Positions 9,155 to 16,995 of a stretch of 64,000 nucleotides of DNA are shown piece after piece (position 1 is the first letter of the stretch; every line of letters begins with the position of its first letter). The position numbers and the translations under genes were made by a program. The notes under the pieces were generated by a model. That model searched no databases, was not told the DNA's origin, and was given only the letters and a program-made list of their open reading frames with translations. The stretch is from an uncultured Azospirillum sp. (GTDB lineage: Bacteria; Pseudomonadota; Alphaproteobacteria; RF32; CAG-239): positions 1 to 64,000 of the forward strand of contig CANDEX010000002.1 of assembly GCA_947383875.1 (NCBI GenBank), in the 5' to 3' direction.

Positions 9155-9679
9155 ATGATGAAAATTAAACAATTTTTGAAGATTAGCGGACAAATGAAAG
9201 ATTTGTTTCGCAATGGTTGGGTTTATCGAGATGTGAATGCTCCGGAAAGTGATGCTGCGCATTCTTGGAGTTTAAGCTTATTGGTTCAGATGTATGCTCC
9301 GACAGAACTTGATTTGTGCAAGTGTTTGAAATTGGCCAATATTCATGATTTGGCAGAAATTTATGTTGGAGATTTTGTTCCGGGAAGCGACATTAGTCCC
9401 GAAGAAAAACATCAGCTGGAAAGTGAAGCAATGGTAAAACTGGCAGAGGAGCTTGATTATCCCGAACTGACAGTGTTGTTTGCTGAATATGAAGCTGCGG
9501 TAACGCCGGAAGCAGTATTTGTCCGGAATATGGATAAACTGGATGCTGTGTTGCAGGCTAAGTATTATGATGAAACTCAAAATTATGGCGGAAGGCTGTT
9601 TGAGGAATTTTATAGCCATGCGGCTACGGTAATTACTCATCCGTTGGTGAGAGGATTATTGGAAGAATTAAAACATTAA
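9155..9679 (+). CDS. HD-domain 5'-nucleotidase, YfbR/HDDC2 type
   Basis: A 174-residue metal-dependent phosphohydrolase. The HD ligands are visible as H36 (DAAHSW), H64-D65 (NIHDLAE) and D127 (NMDKLD). The supporting E68 and G-D73-x-x-P of the YfbR/HDDC2 family are also present. Members dephosphorylate deoxynucleoside monophosphates. Pairing with a uracil-DNA glycosylase upstream suggests nucleotide-pool sanitation, which is inference. The tandem ATGATG leaves the start uncertain by one codon. A strong terminator follows directly. Confidence 0.85.
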   Translation: MMKIKQFLKISGQMKDLFRNGWVYRDVNAPESDAAHSWSLSLLVQMYAPTELDLCKCLKLANIHDLAEIYVGDFVPGSDISPEEKHQLESEAMVKLAEELDYPELTVLFAEYEAAVTPEAVFVRNMDKLDAVLQAKYYDETQNYGGRLFEEFYSHAATVITHPLVRGLLEELKH

Positions 9680-9683
9680 GTTT

Positions 9684-9708
9684 AAAGCCCCGGAATTTCC
9701 GGGGCTTT
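9684..9708. terminator. Bidirectional terminator between the HD gene and rnfA
   Basis: A near-perfect palindrome (AAAGCCCCGGAA / TTCCGGGGCTTT, 12 bp) separates the converging HD-domain gene and the rnf operon. Confidence 0.92.
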
Positions 9709-9711
9709 GTT

Positions 9712-10287
9712 TTAATTGCTGATTCCTGAAAATCCCATAAAAGCCATGGATAGTAATGCAGCGGTAATCAAAGCAATGGGAGCTCCTCGCAAGGTTTGAG
9801 GAATTGGTGCATATTCCAAGCGTTCACGAATACCGGCAAAGAGTACGATAGCTAAAGTAAACCCCATTGCGTTTGCAAGTCCGTAACAAACGGATGATAA
9901 TAAACCGAAGTCTTTTTGAATGGCTAAGATAGCAACACCCAAGACAGCGCAATTGGTTGTAATCAACGGCAGAAAAATTCCCAGAGCCTGATAAAGAACG
10001 GGGGCCGTTTTATGCATAATAATTTCAACCATTTGCACTAACGAGGCAATAACAAGAATAAAGACAACGGTTATCATAAATGTCAGTTGGTTGGGCAAAA
10101 GCAGCTGATAGTATATCAGATGAGTAACTATAGCAGAAATCGTCATAACGAACATTACGGCGAAACCCATGCCCAATGCCGTAGATATCTTTCGAGAAAC
10201 CCCTAAAAAAGGGCATATTCCCAAAAATTGGGACAGAACGATATTATTAACAAAAATAGCGGCGATAAATATCATTAAGTAACTCAT
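9712..10287 (-). CDS. rnfA: Rnf electron-transport complex subunit RnfA
   Basis: A 191-residue inner-membrane subunit with six predicted helices. It carries the conserved RnfA/NqrE motifs FVNNIVLSQFLGICPFLGVS and ITTNCAVLGVAI; their paired cysteines hold an intramembrane Fe-S centre in the NqrD/E-type pair. It is the last gene of the operon and starts 2 bases after rnfE stops. Together with RnfE it forms the inverted-topology core through which electrons cross the membrane. Confidence 0.97.
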   Translation of the reverse strand: MSYLMIFIAAIFVNNIVLSQFLGICPFLGVSRKISTALGMGFAVMFVMTISAIVTHLIYYQLLLPNQLTFMITVVFILVIASLVQMVEIIMHKTAPVLYQALGIFLPLITTNCAVLGVAILAIQKDFGLLSSVCYGLANAMGFTLAIVLFAGIRERLEYAPIPQTLRGAPIALITAALLSMAFMGFSGISN

Positions 10288-10289
10288 GG

Positions 10290-10883
10290 CTAAGCTCTCC
10301 GCAGTTTATTAAAAATGACAATCAATCCTGCCAGAGCTAAAAATGCTCCCGGAGGCATGATAAACAGCAGTGCCGGAGATGCATTTTCGCTTAACAGATT
10401 AACCCCAAATGCCGTCCCTGCTCCCAATAGTTCTCTGATTAGCCCTAAGACAGCCAAAGCCCAAGTGAATCCTAATCCCATGCCAACAGCATCAAAAATT
10501 GATTGGACGATGGTGTTTTTGGAGGCAAAGGCTTCAGCTCGTCCTAAAATGATGCAATTTACGACGATTAACGGAATGTATATTCCCAAAGCAGCATGAA
10601 TTCCGGGGAAGTAAGCAGACATAAGTAAGTCTACGATAGTTACGAATGAGGCGATTATTGTAATGAAGCAAGGGATGCGGATAGTGGCCGGGATAAAGCT
10701 TTTGACGGAGGAAATAGCCGTGTTGGAAAGTATTAAAACAAATAATGTGGCTAAACCCATTCCCAGCCCATTTAATGCTGAAGTGGTTACGCCCAATGTC
10801 GGGCACATTCCCAAAAGCATAACCAAAGCGGGGTTTTCTTTTATCAGGCCGCGAGTCAGATTTTGATAACTTTGCGTTTGCAT
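10290..10883 (-). CDS. rnfE: Rnf electron-transport complex subunit RnfE
   Basis: A 197-residue inner-membrane subunit and homologue of NqrD. It has about six helices and the paired motifs GMCPTLGVTT and VVNCIILGRAEAFAS, mirroring those of RnfA. The GMGLGFTWALAVLGLIRELLG segment is typical of the family. It is packed between rnfG (2-base gap) and rnfA (2-base gap), which indicates strict co-translation. It partners RnfA in the membrane core. Confidence 0.97.
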   Translation of the reverse strand: MQTQSYQNLTRGLIKENPALVMLLGMCPTLGVTTSALNGLGMGLATLFVLILSNTAISSVKSFIPATIRIPCFITIIASFVTIVDLLMSAYFPGIHAALGIYIPLIVVNCIILGRAEAFASKNTIVQSIFDAVGMGLGFTWALAVLGLIRELLGAGTAFGVNLLSENASPALLFIMPPGAFLALAGLIVIFNKLRRA

Positions 10884-10885
10884 GG

Positions 10886-11461
10886 CTAATTTCCTGTGCT
10901 GAATTTATTGTAAGCATCATAAGCTTTTTGAATGGCATCAATGACTGCGCGTGAGCTTATGGTAGCTGCCGTGACGGCATCAATTTCACCGCCGTCTTGT
11001 CGAACTTTGAACAGATTTTTTTGTGGGCGAATGCCAATGAACTGTTCTTTAAATGGCTGTTCGTCAACCTTTGACCCTAGTCCCGGTGTTTCATTGGCGG
11101 TGATAACTTTGTAGCCGCTGATGGTTCCGTCTAAAAAGAAGCCGACAATTAAATCCATGCGTCCGCCAAAGCCTTTGTTTGTTGAGGTTTTGATAGCGAC
11201 GGCATTAATTGCTCCTTTGTGGCGCGCCGGATATAAAATCAGGTGCTTTCCGTCTGAAGACGTAATATAAGTTTTTTCTTCAAAAGGATTATTGTCAAAG
11301 TCGCCATAGACGACTTCGGCTATGGCCGCCAGTTCTTTATTGTCCTGCGCTTGTTTAATCGGTTCTTTTGTAATCTCGTAAACCCAACCGAGCAATGCTG
11401 CCGCGCCGCAGGCAACGGTAAGCATAACAAATATTAATTTGCTGAGGGAGGATGGCTTCAT
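10886..11461 (-). CDS. rnfG: Rnf complex subunit RnfG, covalent FMN carrier
   Basis: A 191-residue protein with one N-terminal anchor helix and a periplasmic FMN-binding domain. The flavinylation motif reads DAVTAAT, residues 161-167, with Thr167 as the expected acceptor. The usual Gly of S/T-G-A-T is Ala here. ATG 11461 is chosen because GGAGAAG precedes it and it sits one base from the rnfD stop. An in-frame start at 11509 would overlap rnfD by 47 bases. The ApbE enzyme needed for FMN attachment is the first gene of the same operon. Confidence 0.96.
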   Translation of the reverse strand: MKPSSLSKLIFVMLTVACGAAALLGWVYEITKEPIKQAQDNKELAAIAEVVYGDFDNNPFEEKTYITSSDGKHLILYPARHKGAINAVAIKTSTNKGFGGRMDLIVGFFLDGTISGYKVITANETPGLGSKVDEQPFKEQFIGIRPQKNLFKVRQDGGEIDAVTAATISSRAVIDAIQKAYDAYNKFSTGN

Positions 11462-11462
11462 C

Positions 11463-12434
11463 TTATCTTCTCCTTGTTCCGTAAATACGTTGCGGAGTAT
11501 ATTTATCAATCAGCGGGACAAAGGCGTTCATTATCAGAATAGCGAAAGATACACCTTCAGGATAAGAGCTAAAGAAACGAATAACATAAGTTAGCACACC
11601 GCAGCCTATGGCAAATATAATCTGCCCTTTTCTTGTCATGGGGGTGGTGACATAATCTGTGGCCATGAAAAATGCACCCAGCAGAAGACCGCCGGATAGC
11701 AGATGTATGACCGGTTCAAAATGTATATCGTCGGTTTTGAGCCAGGTGACGGCGGTCAACAGAAAAAAGGTTGAGATATAATAAAAAGGAATATGCCAGC
11801 TGATGACACGGCGGAGCAACAGGTAAATCAGCCCCAGAAGCAGTGCCAAGGCGGATACTTCCCCTAAGCTGCCGCCGATATTGCCGACAAACATTTGCAG
11901 GTATCCAGGAAGAGCGGCGGTATCTTGTGGTGATGCGGCGTGTCTTAATATATTGAGTGTGGTGGCCGAAGTTTCTGCGTCAATATTCATAAAATTCAGA
12001 AAATCAGGTTTGGGCCAGTTTGTCATCTGTACCGGAAAAGAAATAAACAGAAAAACTCTTCCGGCTAAGGCTGGATTAAAAATGTTTTTGCCTAATCCGC
12101 CGAAAGCCATTTTGGCAATGCCGATAGCGACAAAAGCACCGATGAGTATCATCCAGGCCGGCATGGAACTGGGTAAGTTAAAGGCTAAAAGTATGCCGGT
12201 GATAATAGCTGAGCCGTCGCGAATAGTATTGTTTGTTTTCAGCAAATAGCGGGTGATGAGATATTCAAACATGACACAAGCCGCAATTGAGGTTACCAAG
12301 ACTTGTAATGCGCTGATGCCAAAAATCAAAATAGAGGCTGCCGCGGCCGGAAGTAAGGCGATAATGACATCCCACATCAGACGCCGGGTTGTTGTCGGTG
12401 AAAAAATATGGGGTGTTGTTGAGGTGATAAGCAT
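11463..12434 (-). CDS. rnfD: Rnf complex subunit RnfD, covalent FMN carrier
   Basis: A 323-residue NqrB-type membrane subunit with about nine helices. The flavinylation motif DAETSAT lies at residues 152-158, with Thr158 as the probable FMN site. The family signatures GLGKNIFNPALAGR and FFMATDYVTTPMTRKGQ are present, the latter in the C-terminal half. It lies 2 bases from rnfC and 1 base from rnfG. It participates in ion translocation coupled to ferredoxin-NAD electron flow. Confidence 0.97.
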   Translation of the reverse strand: MLITSTTPHIFSPTTTRRLMWDVIIALLPAAAASILIFGISALQVLVTSIAACVMFEYLITRYLLKTNNTIRDGSAIITGILLAFNLPSSMPAWMILIGAFVAIGIAKMAFGGLGKNIFNPALAGRVFLFISFPVQMTNWPKPDFLNFMNIDAETSATTLNILRHAASPQDTAALPGYLQMFVGNIGGSLGEVSALALLLGLIYLLLRRVISWHIPFYYISTFFLLTAVTWLKTDDIHFEPVIHLLSGGLLLGAFFMATDYVTTPMTRKGQIIFAIGCGVLTYVIRFFSSYPEGVSFAILIMNAFVPLIDKYTPQRIYGTRRR

Positions 12435-12436
12435 AG

Positions 12437-13771
12437 TCAGTTTCCCTGCTTTTGTTTCTTTAATTCATATTTACCAAGTTTGCAATAATCCAGAAGCGGT
12501 ATTTTAGCCGGACAACTGTATGCGCAGGAACCGCATTCGATGCAGTCCATAACATGTAATTGTTTTAGGCGGGAGTTGTCATTGCGTTTCAAATCAGCTG
12601 CAAAAGCATAAGGTTGGAGACCCACCGGGCAAATTTCAGCACATTTTCCACAACGAATACAGTTGGTTTCTTCCGGTTTAATAGCGGCTGTTTCAGGCAG
12701 AATCAGCAGTCCGGCAGTGAGTTTTGTTATCGGTGTTTGGAGAGAGGCGGCCGCCGTTCCCATCATTGGGCCTCCAAATAACAGTTTGCCTATTTGTGGT
12801 TTATGGGTGGCTGCTAAATCAAGAATAAATTCGGCAGGAGTGCCTATGCGTACCAAATAGTTTCCCGGGGTGGTCAATGATTTGTCTCCACTGACGGTAA
12901 GTACTCGTTCATAGAGAGGCTTATGTTTCATAACCGCTTCATAAACAGCATAAACCGTTGCAACATTTTGCACGATGCAACCGACATCTATCGGTAGTTT
13001 TCCGGAGGGAACCTCGCGACCGGTAACGGCATTAATTAATTGCCGTTCGCCGCCTTGAGGATATATGCTTTTGCAAACCAGCACATTAACGCCGATATAG
13101 CTTTTGGTTATCTTTGTCAGTTTTTCAATGGCTTGAGGTTTGTTTTCATCTATAGCGATGATGGCATTTTGAATGCCGAGAGCTTTATTGAGTATTTTGG
13201 CTCCAATGATAATTTGTTCTGCTTTTTCAAGCATTAATGCGCCGTCAGCCGTCAGGTATGGTTCACATTCAATGCCGTTGACGATCAGGTAGTCCGCTTT
13301 TTTGTTTTCAGGGATGCTTGTTTTGACAGGTGTCGGGAAGCCTGCTCCGCCCATTCCGACAATACCGGCTTTACGGATAGCTTCAACAATTTCTTCTTGA
13401 GTTTGAGTTATGTTGCGATTGATATCCGGTGAGAGATCAATTTCAGCTTCATAATCGTCCGGTGCGGTTTTGATGACGATGACAGATTCCGGATAACCGT
13501 TGCTATCTGGCATGTCATCAATTTTAATGACTTCTCCCGCTGCCGAAGAGTGGACATTCGCAGAGATAATGCCATCAGCTTCAGCCAAGAGAGTTCCTAT
13601 TTTAACTTTATCTCCTTTAGATACTTTGAAAACGGCCGGAGCCCCTATGTGTTGTTTGACCGGAATATAAATTATTTCAGGGAGCGGAGCTGTTTGGATG
13701 GGAGATAACGCGGAAATTTTTCGCTTATTCAGATGGATGCCGCCAATGGAAAATGTTTTTTTGTTACTCAT
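12437..13771 (-). CDS. rnfC: Rnf complex subunit RnfC, NADH/FMN and Fe-S subunit
   Basis: A 444-residue cytoplasmic subunit. The GMGGAGFPTPVK and NGIECEPYLTAD segments form the NADH/FMN-binding part shared with NuoF. Two 4Fe-4S motifs near the C-terminus read CIRCGKCAEICP and CIECGSCAYSCP. ATG 13771 is preferred: it overlaps the rnfB stop by 8 bases and has AAGGTGAGG upstream. GTG 13780 is in frame but lies inside rnfB without a better site. It lacks the long Ala/Lys-rich C-terminal extension of enterobacterial RnfC. Confidence 0.96.
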   Translation of the reverse strand: MSNKKTFSIGGIHLNKRKISALSPIQTAPLPEIIYIPVKQHIGAPAVFKVSKGDKVKIGTLLAEADGIISANVHSSAAGEVIKIDDMPDSNGYPESVIVIKTAPDDYEAEIDLSPDINRNITQTQEEIVEAIRKAGIVGMGGAGFPTPVKTSIPENKKADYLIVNGIECEPYLTADGALMLEKAEQIIIGAKILNKALGIQNAIIAIDENKPQAIEKLTKITKSYIGVNVLVCKSIYPQGGERQLINAVTGREVPSGKLPIDVGCIVQNVATVYAVYEAVMKHKPLYERVLTVSGDKSLTTPGNYLVRIGTPAEFILDLAATHKPQIGKLLFGGPMMGTAAASLQTPITKLTAGLLILPETAAIKPEETNCIRCGKCAEICPVGLQPYAFAADLKRNDNSRLKQLHVMDCIECGSCAYSCPAKIPLLDYCKLGKYELKKQKQGN

Positions 13772-14603
13772 GTCCCTCACCTTTTACATTATTTTTATAA
13801 ATAATTGCACCTGTTGGGCAGTTTTGGGCTAATTCTGCTCCGAATTTTTCAGGAGATACTGTGGTCGGAATATAGGAAAGATTATTTTCAATTTTGATTT
13901 CCGGGTTGATTTTTGCACATTTTTGGCAAGCAATACAGGCTGCCTGACAGTTTTTACGGGCCGCGGCTCCCTTTTGTTTGTTTCGACAAGCAACATAAAC
14001 CTGTTGATTGTTTTCAATGTTGCGGATTTCAAACAAGTGTCGGGGACAAATATTTACACAAGCCCCGCAGGAGGTGCATTTTTTTGTATCAACAACGGGA
14101 AGTCCCGTATCCGGATTAATATGCAGAGCATCAAATTTACAGACTTTGATACAGTCACCCAATCGCAAGCAGCCGTCAGGACAGCCTGAACTTCCACTGG
14201 TAACCATATTGGCAACACGACAATTGGAAAGTCCTGTGTAGCAGTTTTTTTGCGGTGCGTTTTGACAGGAACCGTTGCATCGTAAAACAGCGCAGGTGGC
14301 TGCTTTGTTTTCTATGCTGCAGCCTAAAATTGCGGCGATGCGGCACATAACTTTATTTCCGCCGACGGGGCAGTATAGTTTGGCAAAATTTTCCTTGTCA
14401 GCTGCTGCGCAGGCTTTGGCAAAATCTTTGCAGCCGGCTTTGCCGCAAGCTCCGCAATTAGCCTGAGGCAATTGCGCTTCGATTTCATCGGCAAGCGGGT
14501 TAGCGGGAACTGAAAATTTTTGTGCCGTCAGATGCAAAATGACTGCGGCAGCCAAAGCGATAAGTCCTACTATCAGGATGTTTAACCAAATCAGGCCCGT
14601 CAT
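13764..14603 (-). CDS. rnfB: Rnf complex subunit RnfB, ferredoxin-like polycluster subunit
   Basis: A 279-residue protein that takes electrons from ferredoxin. It has one N-terminal anchor helix and then the NCGACGKAGC...YCPVGG cluster domain. Several ferredoxin-type cysteine sets follow, including CTSCGACVNICP and a further set in NCQAACIACQKC...NCPTGA. Cysteine content is very high, consistent with three or more 4Fe-4S clusters. It is longer than the about 190-residue gammaproteobacterial form and resembles the long form of strict anaerobes. It leads rnfCDGEA, with GAGAG before the ATG. Confidence 0.96.
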   Translation of the reverse strand: MTGLIWLNILIVGLIALAAAVILHLTAQKFSVPANPLADEIEAQLPQANCGACGKAGCKDFAKACAAADKENFAKLYCPVGGNKVMCRIAAILGCSIENKAATCAVLRCNGSCQNAPQKNCYTGLSNCRVANMVTSGSSGCPDGCLRLGDCIKVCKFDALHINPDTGLPVVDTKKCTSCGACVNICPRHLFEIRNIENNQQVYVACRNKQKGAAARKNCQAACIACQKCAKINPEIKIENNLSYIPTTVSPEKFGAELAQNCPTGAIIYKNNVKGEGHE

Positions 14604-14692
14604 ATTTGCTCTCTTTCATTATTAACGGTTGTTGCCGAAACTGTAACATAACTCTATTTGAAACCAAACAGTTTTTCCCGAATACCCCCAAG

Positions 14693-15106
14693 TTATTCCG
14701 CTAAAATACGTATTTTGAAGCGGTTGGATAGTTTTTTTCTGAATGCAGCAAGCATTAAATAATACGGAAGCAGAATGCCCAGAGACAACAGCCCGGACAG
14801 GGTTTCATCTGCGGTGAAAGCCAAACTTATAAATAATACCCCTAAAACCAAAAACAACGGCAGGATGTATCCCCAAAAAACGGCTATCCAGCCCAGATGT
14901 TCGTCAAGAGCGAGCATAACTTTTTGTCCGGGCCGCCAGCAAGAGGTATCTTCGACGGGGATTGTGATGTTTTTCAGCCGGGTATCAGCCATGGCGCAAT
15001 TACTTTTTACCTGGCAATGCATACAGGACGATTTACAGCGAACGGTGACCGTAATTTTGTTTTCCGCAACAGAAGCAATGATACCCGGTTGAAAGATATT
15101 GCCCAA
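14693..15106 (-). CDS. rseC: RseC/SoxR-reducing-system family protein
   Basis: A 137-residue membrane protein. The N-terminal part carries the RseC cysteine set KSSCMHCQVKSNC. Two membrane helices follow (WIAVFWGYILPLFLVLGVLF, and TLSGLLSLGILLPYYLMLAAF), then a basic tail. RseC-family genes often sit at the head of rnf operons, and the protein is thought to support Rnf or SoxR reduction. I chose TTG 15106, one base past the apbE stop with GGGAG upstream. ATG 15136 inside apbE would add ten residues but has no ribosome site. An 89-base gap separates it from rnfB. Confidence 0.82.
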   Translation of the reverse strand: MGNIFQPGIIASVAENKITVTVRCKSSCMHCQVKSNCAMADTRLKNITIPVEDTSCWRPGQKVMLALDEHLGWIAVFWGYILPLFLVLGVLFISLAFTADETLSGLLSLGILLPYYLMLAAFRKKLSNRFKIRILAE

Positions 15107-15107
15107 A

Positions 15108-16133
15108 TTATTCTCCCAATAGTTTTTTTGCGGCATTAGACAGGATGGCTTTAAAGCTGTTGTCTTCCTCTCTGACAAATAGGATAGCCGCCAGATTATT
15201 TTTGTTGGCAAAAGTTGTGCCGTTCTTTCCGCCCATAGCCATAATAGCCGTGGCCAAAGCGTCAGCATGCATACAGTTAGGATGAAAAACAGTTACTGAT
15301 GCCAAGTTATGTTCTACCGGGTAGCCGTCTTTGGGTGAAATTGTATGGGAGTAGCGTTTTTCTTTATAATAAAAGAAGTTACGGTAGTCTCCCGATGTGG
15401 CAACAGCAAAGTCTTTTAATCCTACAACATAGGCGTTTTCATTGGTGGGACTGTTAGGACGGGCAACAGCAACATTCCAGCCGTTGCCGTTCGGGGTTCT
15501 GTTGCCGCGAGCTTTGACTTCTCCGCCGATTTCTACGATATAATCCGTGTAACCATAGCTGTCTAACAGTCTGGCTATGCGGTCAACACCATAGCCTTTG
15601 GCCAGAGCGGATAAATTTATTTTAACATCCGGTGTGGTTTTCTTTACCTGTGAAAAATCAGAATTAAAAAGCAGCTTATTAAAGCCTACGGTTTTAAGAG
15701 CTTCGGTTATTTGTTGGTCATCGGGTATTTTTTTGGCTTTACGGGTGCTGCCAAAGCCCCACAAGTCGATTAATTTGCCGACTGTCGGATCAAAATAGCC
15801 TTTGCTTTCAACGTAAGTTTCATATGCGTCTTTCAGAACTTCGGACATTTCAGGAGACAAGTCAAGCCAGTCACCACTGTCATCACTGTTTATCTGGCTG
15901 ATTTCGGATGAATTTTCAAAAACAGACATCTCATGATTTATCTGTTGAAGTTCAGCTTTTACAGCATTATGTAATAAGTTGTTTTCTTTGTCGGTTCGGA
16001 TTTTTATGCGGTAATAGGTGTTCATTGTTTCTCCAGACATAATTTGATACGGCTGGCGGAAACGCATGTAATATAGACTGGCTGCCGCTACGACTAAAAA
16101 GAAAAACACATATTTAAGTAATCTTGATTTCAC
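15108..16133 (-). CDS. apbE: FAD:protein FMN transferase
   Basis: A 341-residue ApbE-family enzyme that moves FMN from FAD onto Thr of Dxx(S/T)xAT motifs. It has an N-terminal membrane anchor without a lipobox Cys, so it acts at the periplasmic face. Family signatures are the SALAKGYGVDRIA helix, EIGGEVKARG, and the Mg/FAD site TSGDYRNFFYYKEKRYSHTISPKDGYP. The start is GTG with GAGGA nine bases upstream. It is the first gene of apbE-rseC-rnfBCDGEA, and its two likely substrates, RnfG and RnfD, are in the same transcript. Confidence 0.95.
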   Translation of the reverse strand: MKSRLLKYVFFFLVVAAASLYYMRFRQPYQIMSGETMNTYYRIKIRTDKENNLLHNAVKAELQQINHEMSVFENSSEISQINSDDSGDWLDLSPEMSEVLKDAYETYVESKGYFDPTVGKLIDLWGFGSTRKAKKIPDDQQITEALKTVGFNKLLFNSDFSQVKKTTPDVKINLSALAKGYGVDRIARLLDSYGYTDYIVEIGGEVKARGNRTPNGNGWNVAVARPNSPTNENAYVVGLKDFAVATSGDYRNFFYYKEKRYSHTISPKDGYPVEHNLASVTVFHPNCMHADALATAIMAMGGKNGTTFANKNNLAAILFVREEDNSFKAILSNAAKKLLGE

Positions 16134-16238
16134 CGGTTAAATCCTCTCATAACTTGATTTCATGATTTTACTTTAAATGAAAACTACTCTAATATCTCCT
16201 TAATTATCAGCTCAAACAACTTGTGAAAGGTTAAAGTA

Positions 16239-16976
16239 ATGCTCGATAAAATAAAATCTATGGCAGACAAAGAGAAATTTAAGGCTGCCGGCGTTAAAAT
16301 CAAGAACATTTTTCAGATGTGCCGCGAATTGTGTAAAAAAACATATCATTTTGTTTATCAAGCGTTTGATTCTGCTGGAAAGGCTCTTTATGATATGGGG
16401 ATTTCCGCTAACGCTGTCACGATTGCCGGTTTTGTTGTCGGTTTGCTGGCGATTAATTTCCTGGCAATGAATATGTTCGGTTATGCATTGTTGTGTATTT
16501 TGGTCAATCGTGTATGTGATGCTTTGGACGGAGCCATTGCCAAGCATTCTGGAAAAACGGATTTCGGTGTGTTTCTTGATGCTGCGCTCGACTATATGTT
16601 TTATGCCGGAATCATTTTTGGTTTTGCTTTGGCTAATCCGTCACAAAATGCCGTTGCTGCAACTTTTTTAATGTTTGGTTTTACGGCAGCTGCCGCTACC
16701 CTGCTCTCTTATGCCATTATTGCATATAAGAATAATGCTCCGCAGCAGCCTGAAATCGGGAGTTCCCCTTTCTATTTGGGCGGTATTGCACAAGGTGCGG
16801 AAACTTTAGTCGCTTTGATTGTTTTATGCATTGTTCCCAGATTATTTATGCCGATAGCCATCATCTTGGGCTGTTTGTCGTTGGTTAAAGCATTTAGCGT
16901 GATTGTAACGGCTTATTATAATTTTGTCATTGCTCCACGGAAAAAAGGACAATCACAAGCGGATGATCTTCGTTGA
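16239..16976 (+). CDS. CDP-alcohol phosphatidyltransferase family membrane protein
   Basis: A 245-residue integral membrane enzyme. The catalytic signature is D-x2-DG-x2-A...G-x3-D-x3-D, seen as DALDGAIAKHSGKTDFGVFLDAALD. The usual Arg after DGxxA is Lys here. The family joins a CDP-activated lipid to an alcohol such as glycerol-3-phosphate, serine or inositol. About 60 N-terminal residues precede the first helix, longer than in PgsA or PssA, so the exact substrate is open. GAAAGG precedes the ATG. DsbD follows after 19 bases, probably in the same transcript. Confidence 0.85.
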   Translation: MLDKIKSMADKEKFKAAGVKIKNIFQMCRELCKKTYHFVYQAFDSAGKALYDMGISANAVTIAGFVVGLLAINFLAMNMFGYALLCILVNRVCDALDGAIAKHSGKTDFGVFLDAALDYMFYAGIIFGFALANPSQNAVAATFLMFGFTAAAATLLSYAIIAYKNNAPQQPEIGSSPFYLGGIAQGAETLVALIVLCIVPRLFMPIAIILGCLSLVKAFSVIVTAYYNFVIAPRKKGQSQADDLR

Positions 16977-16995
16977 TTTAATAAAAAGGCATTGA

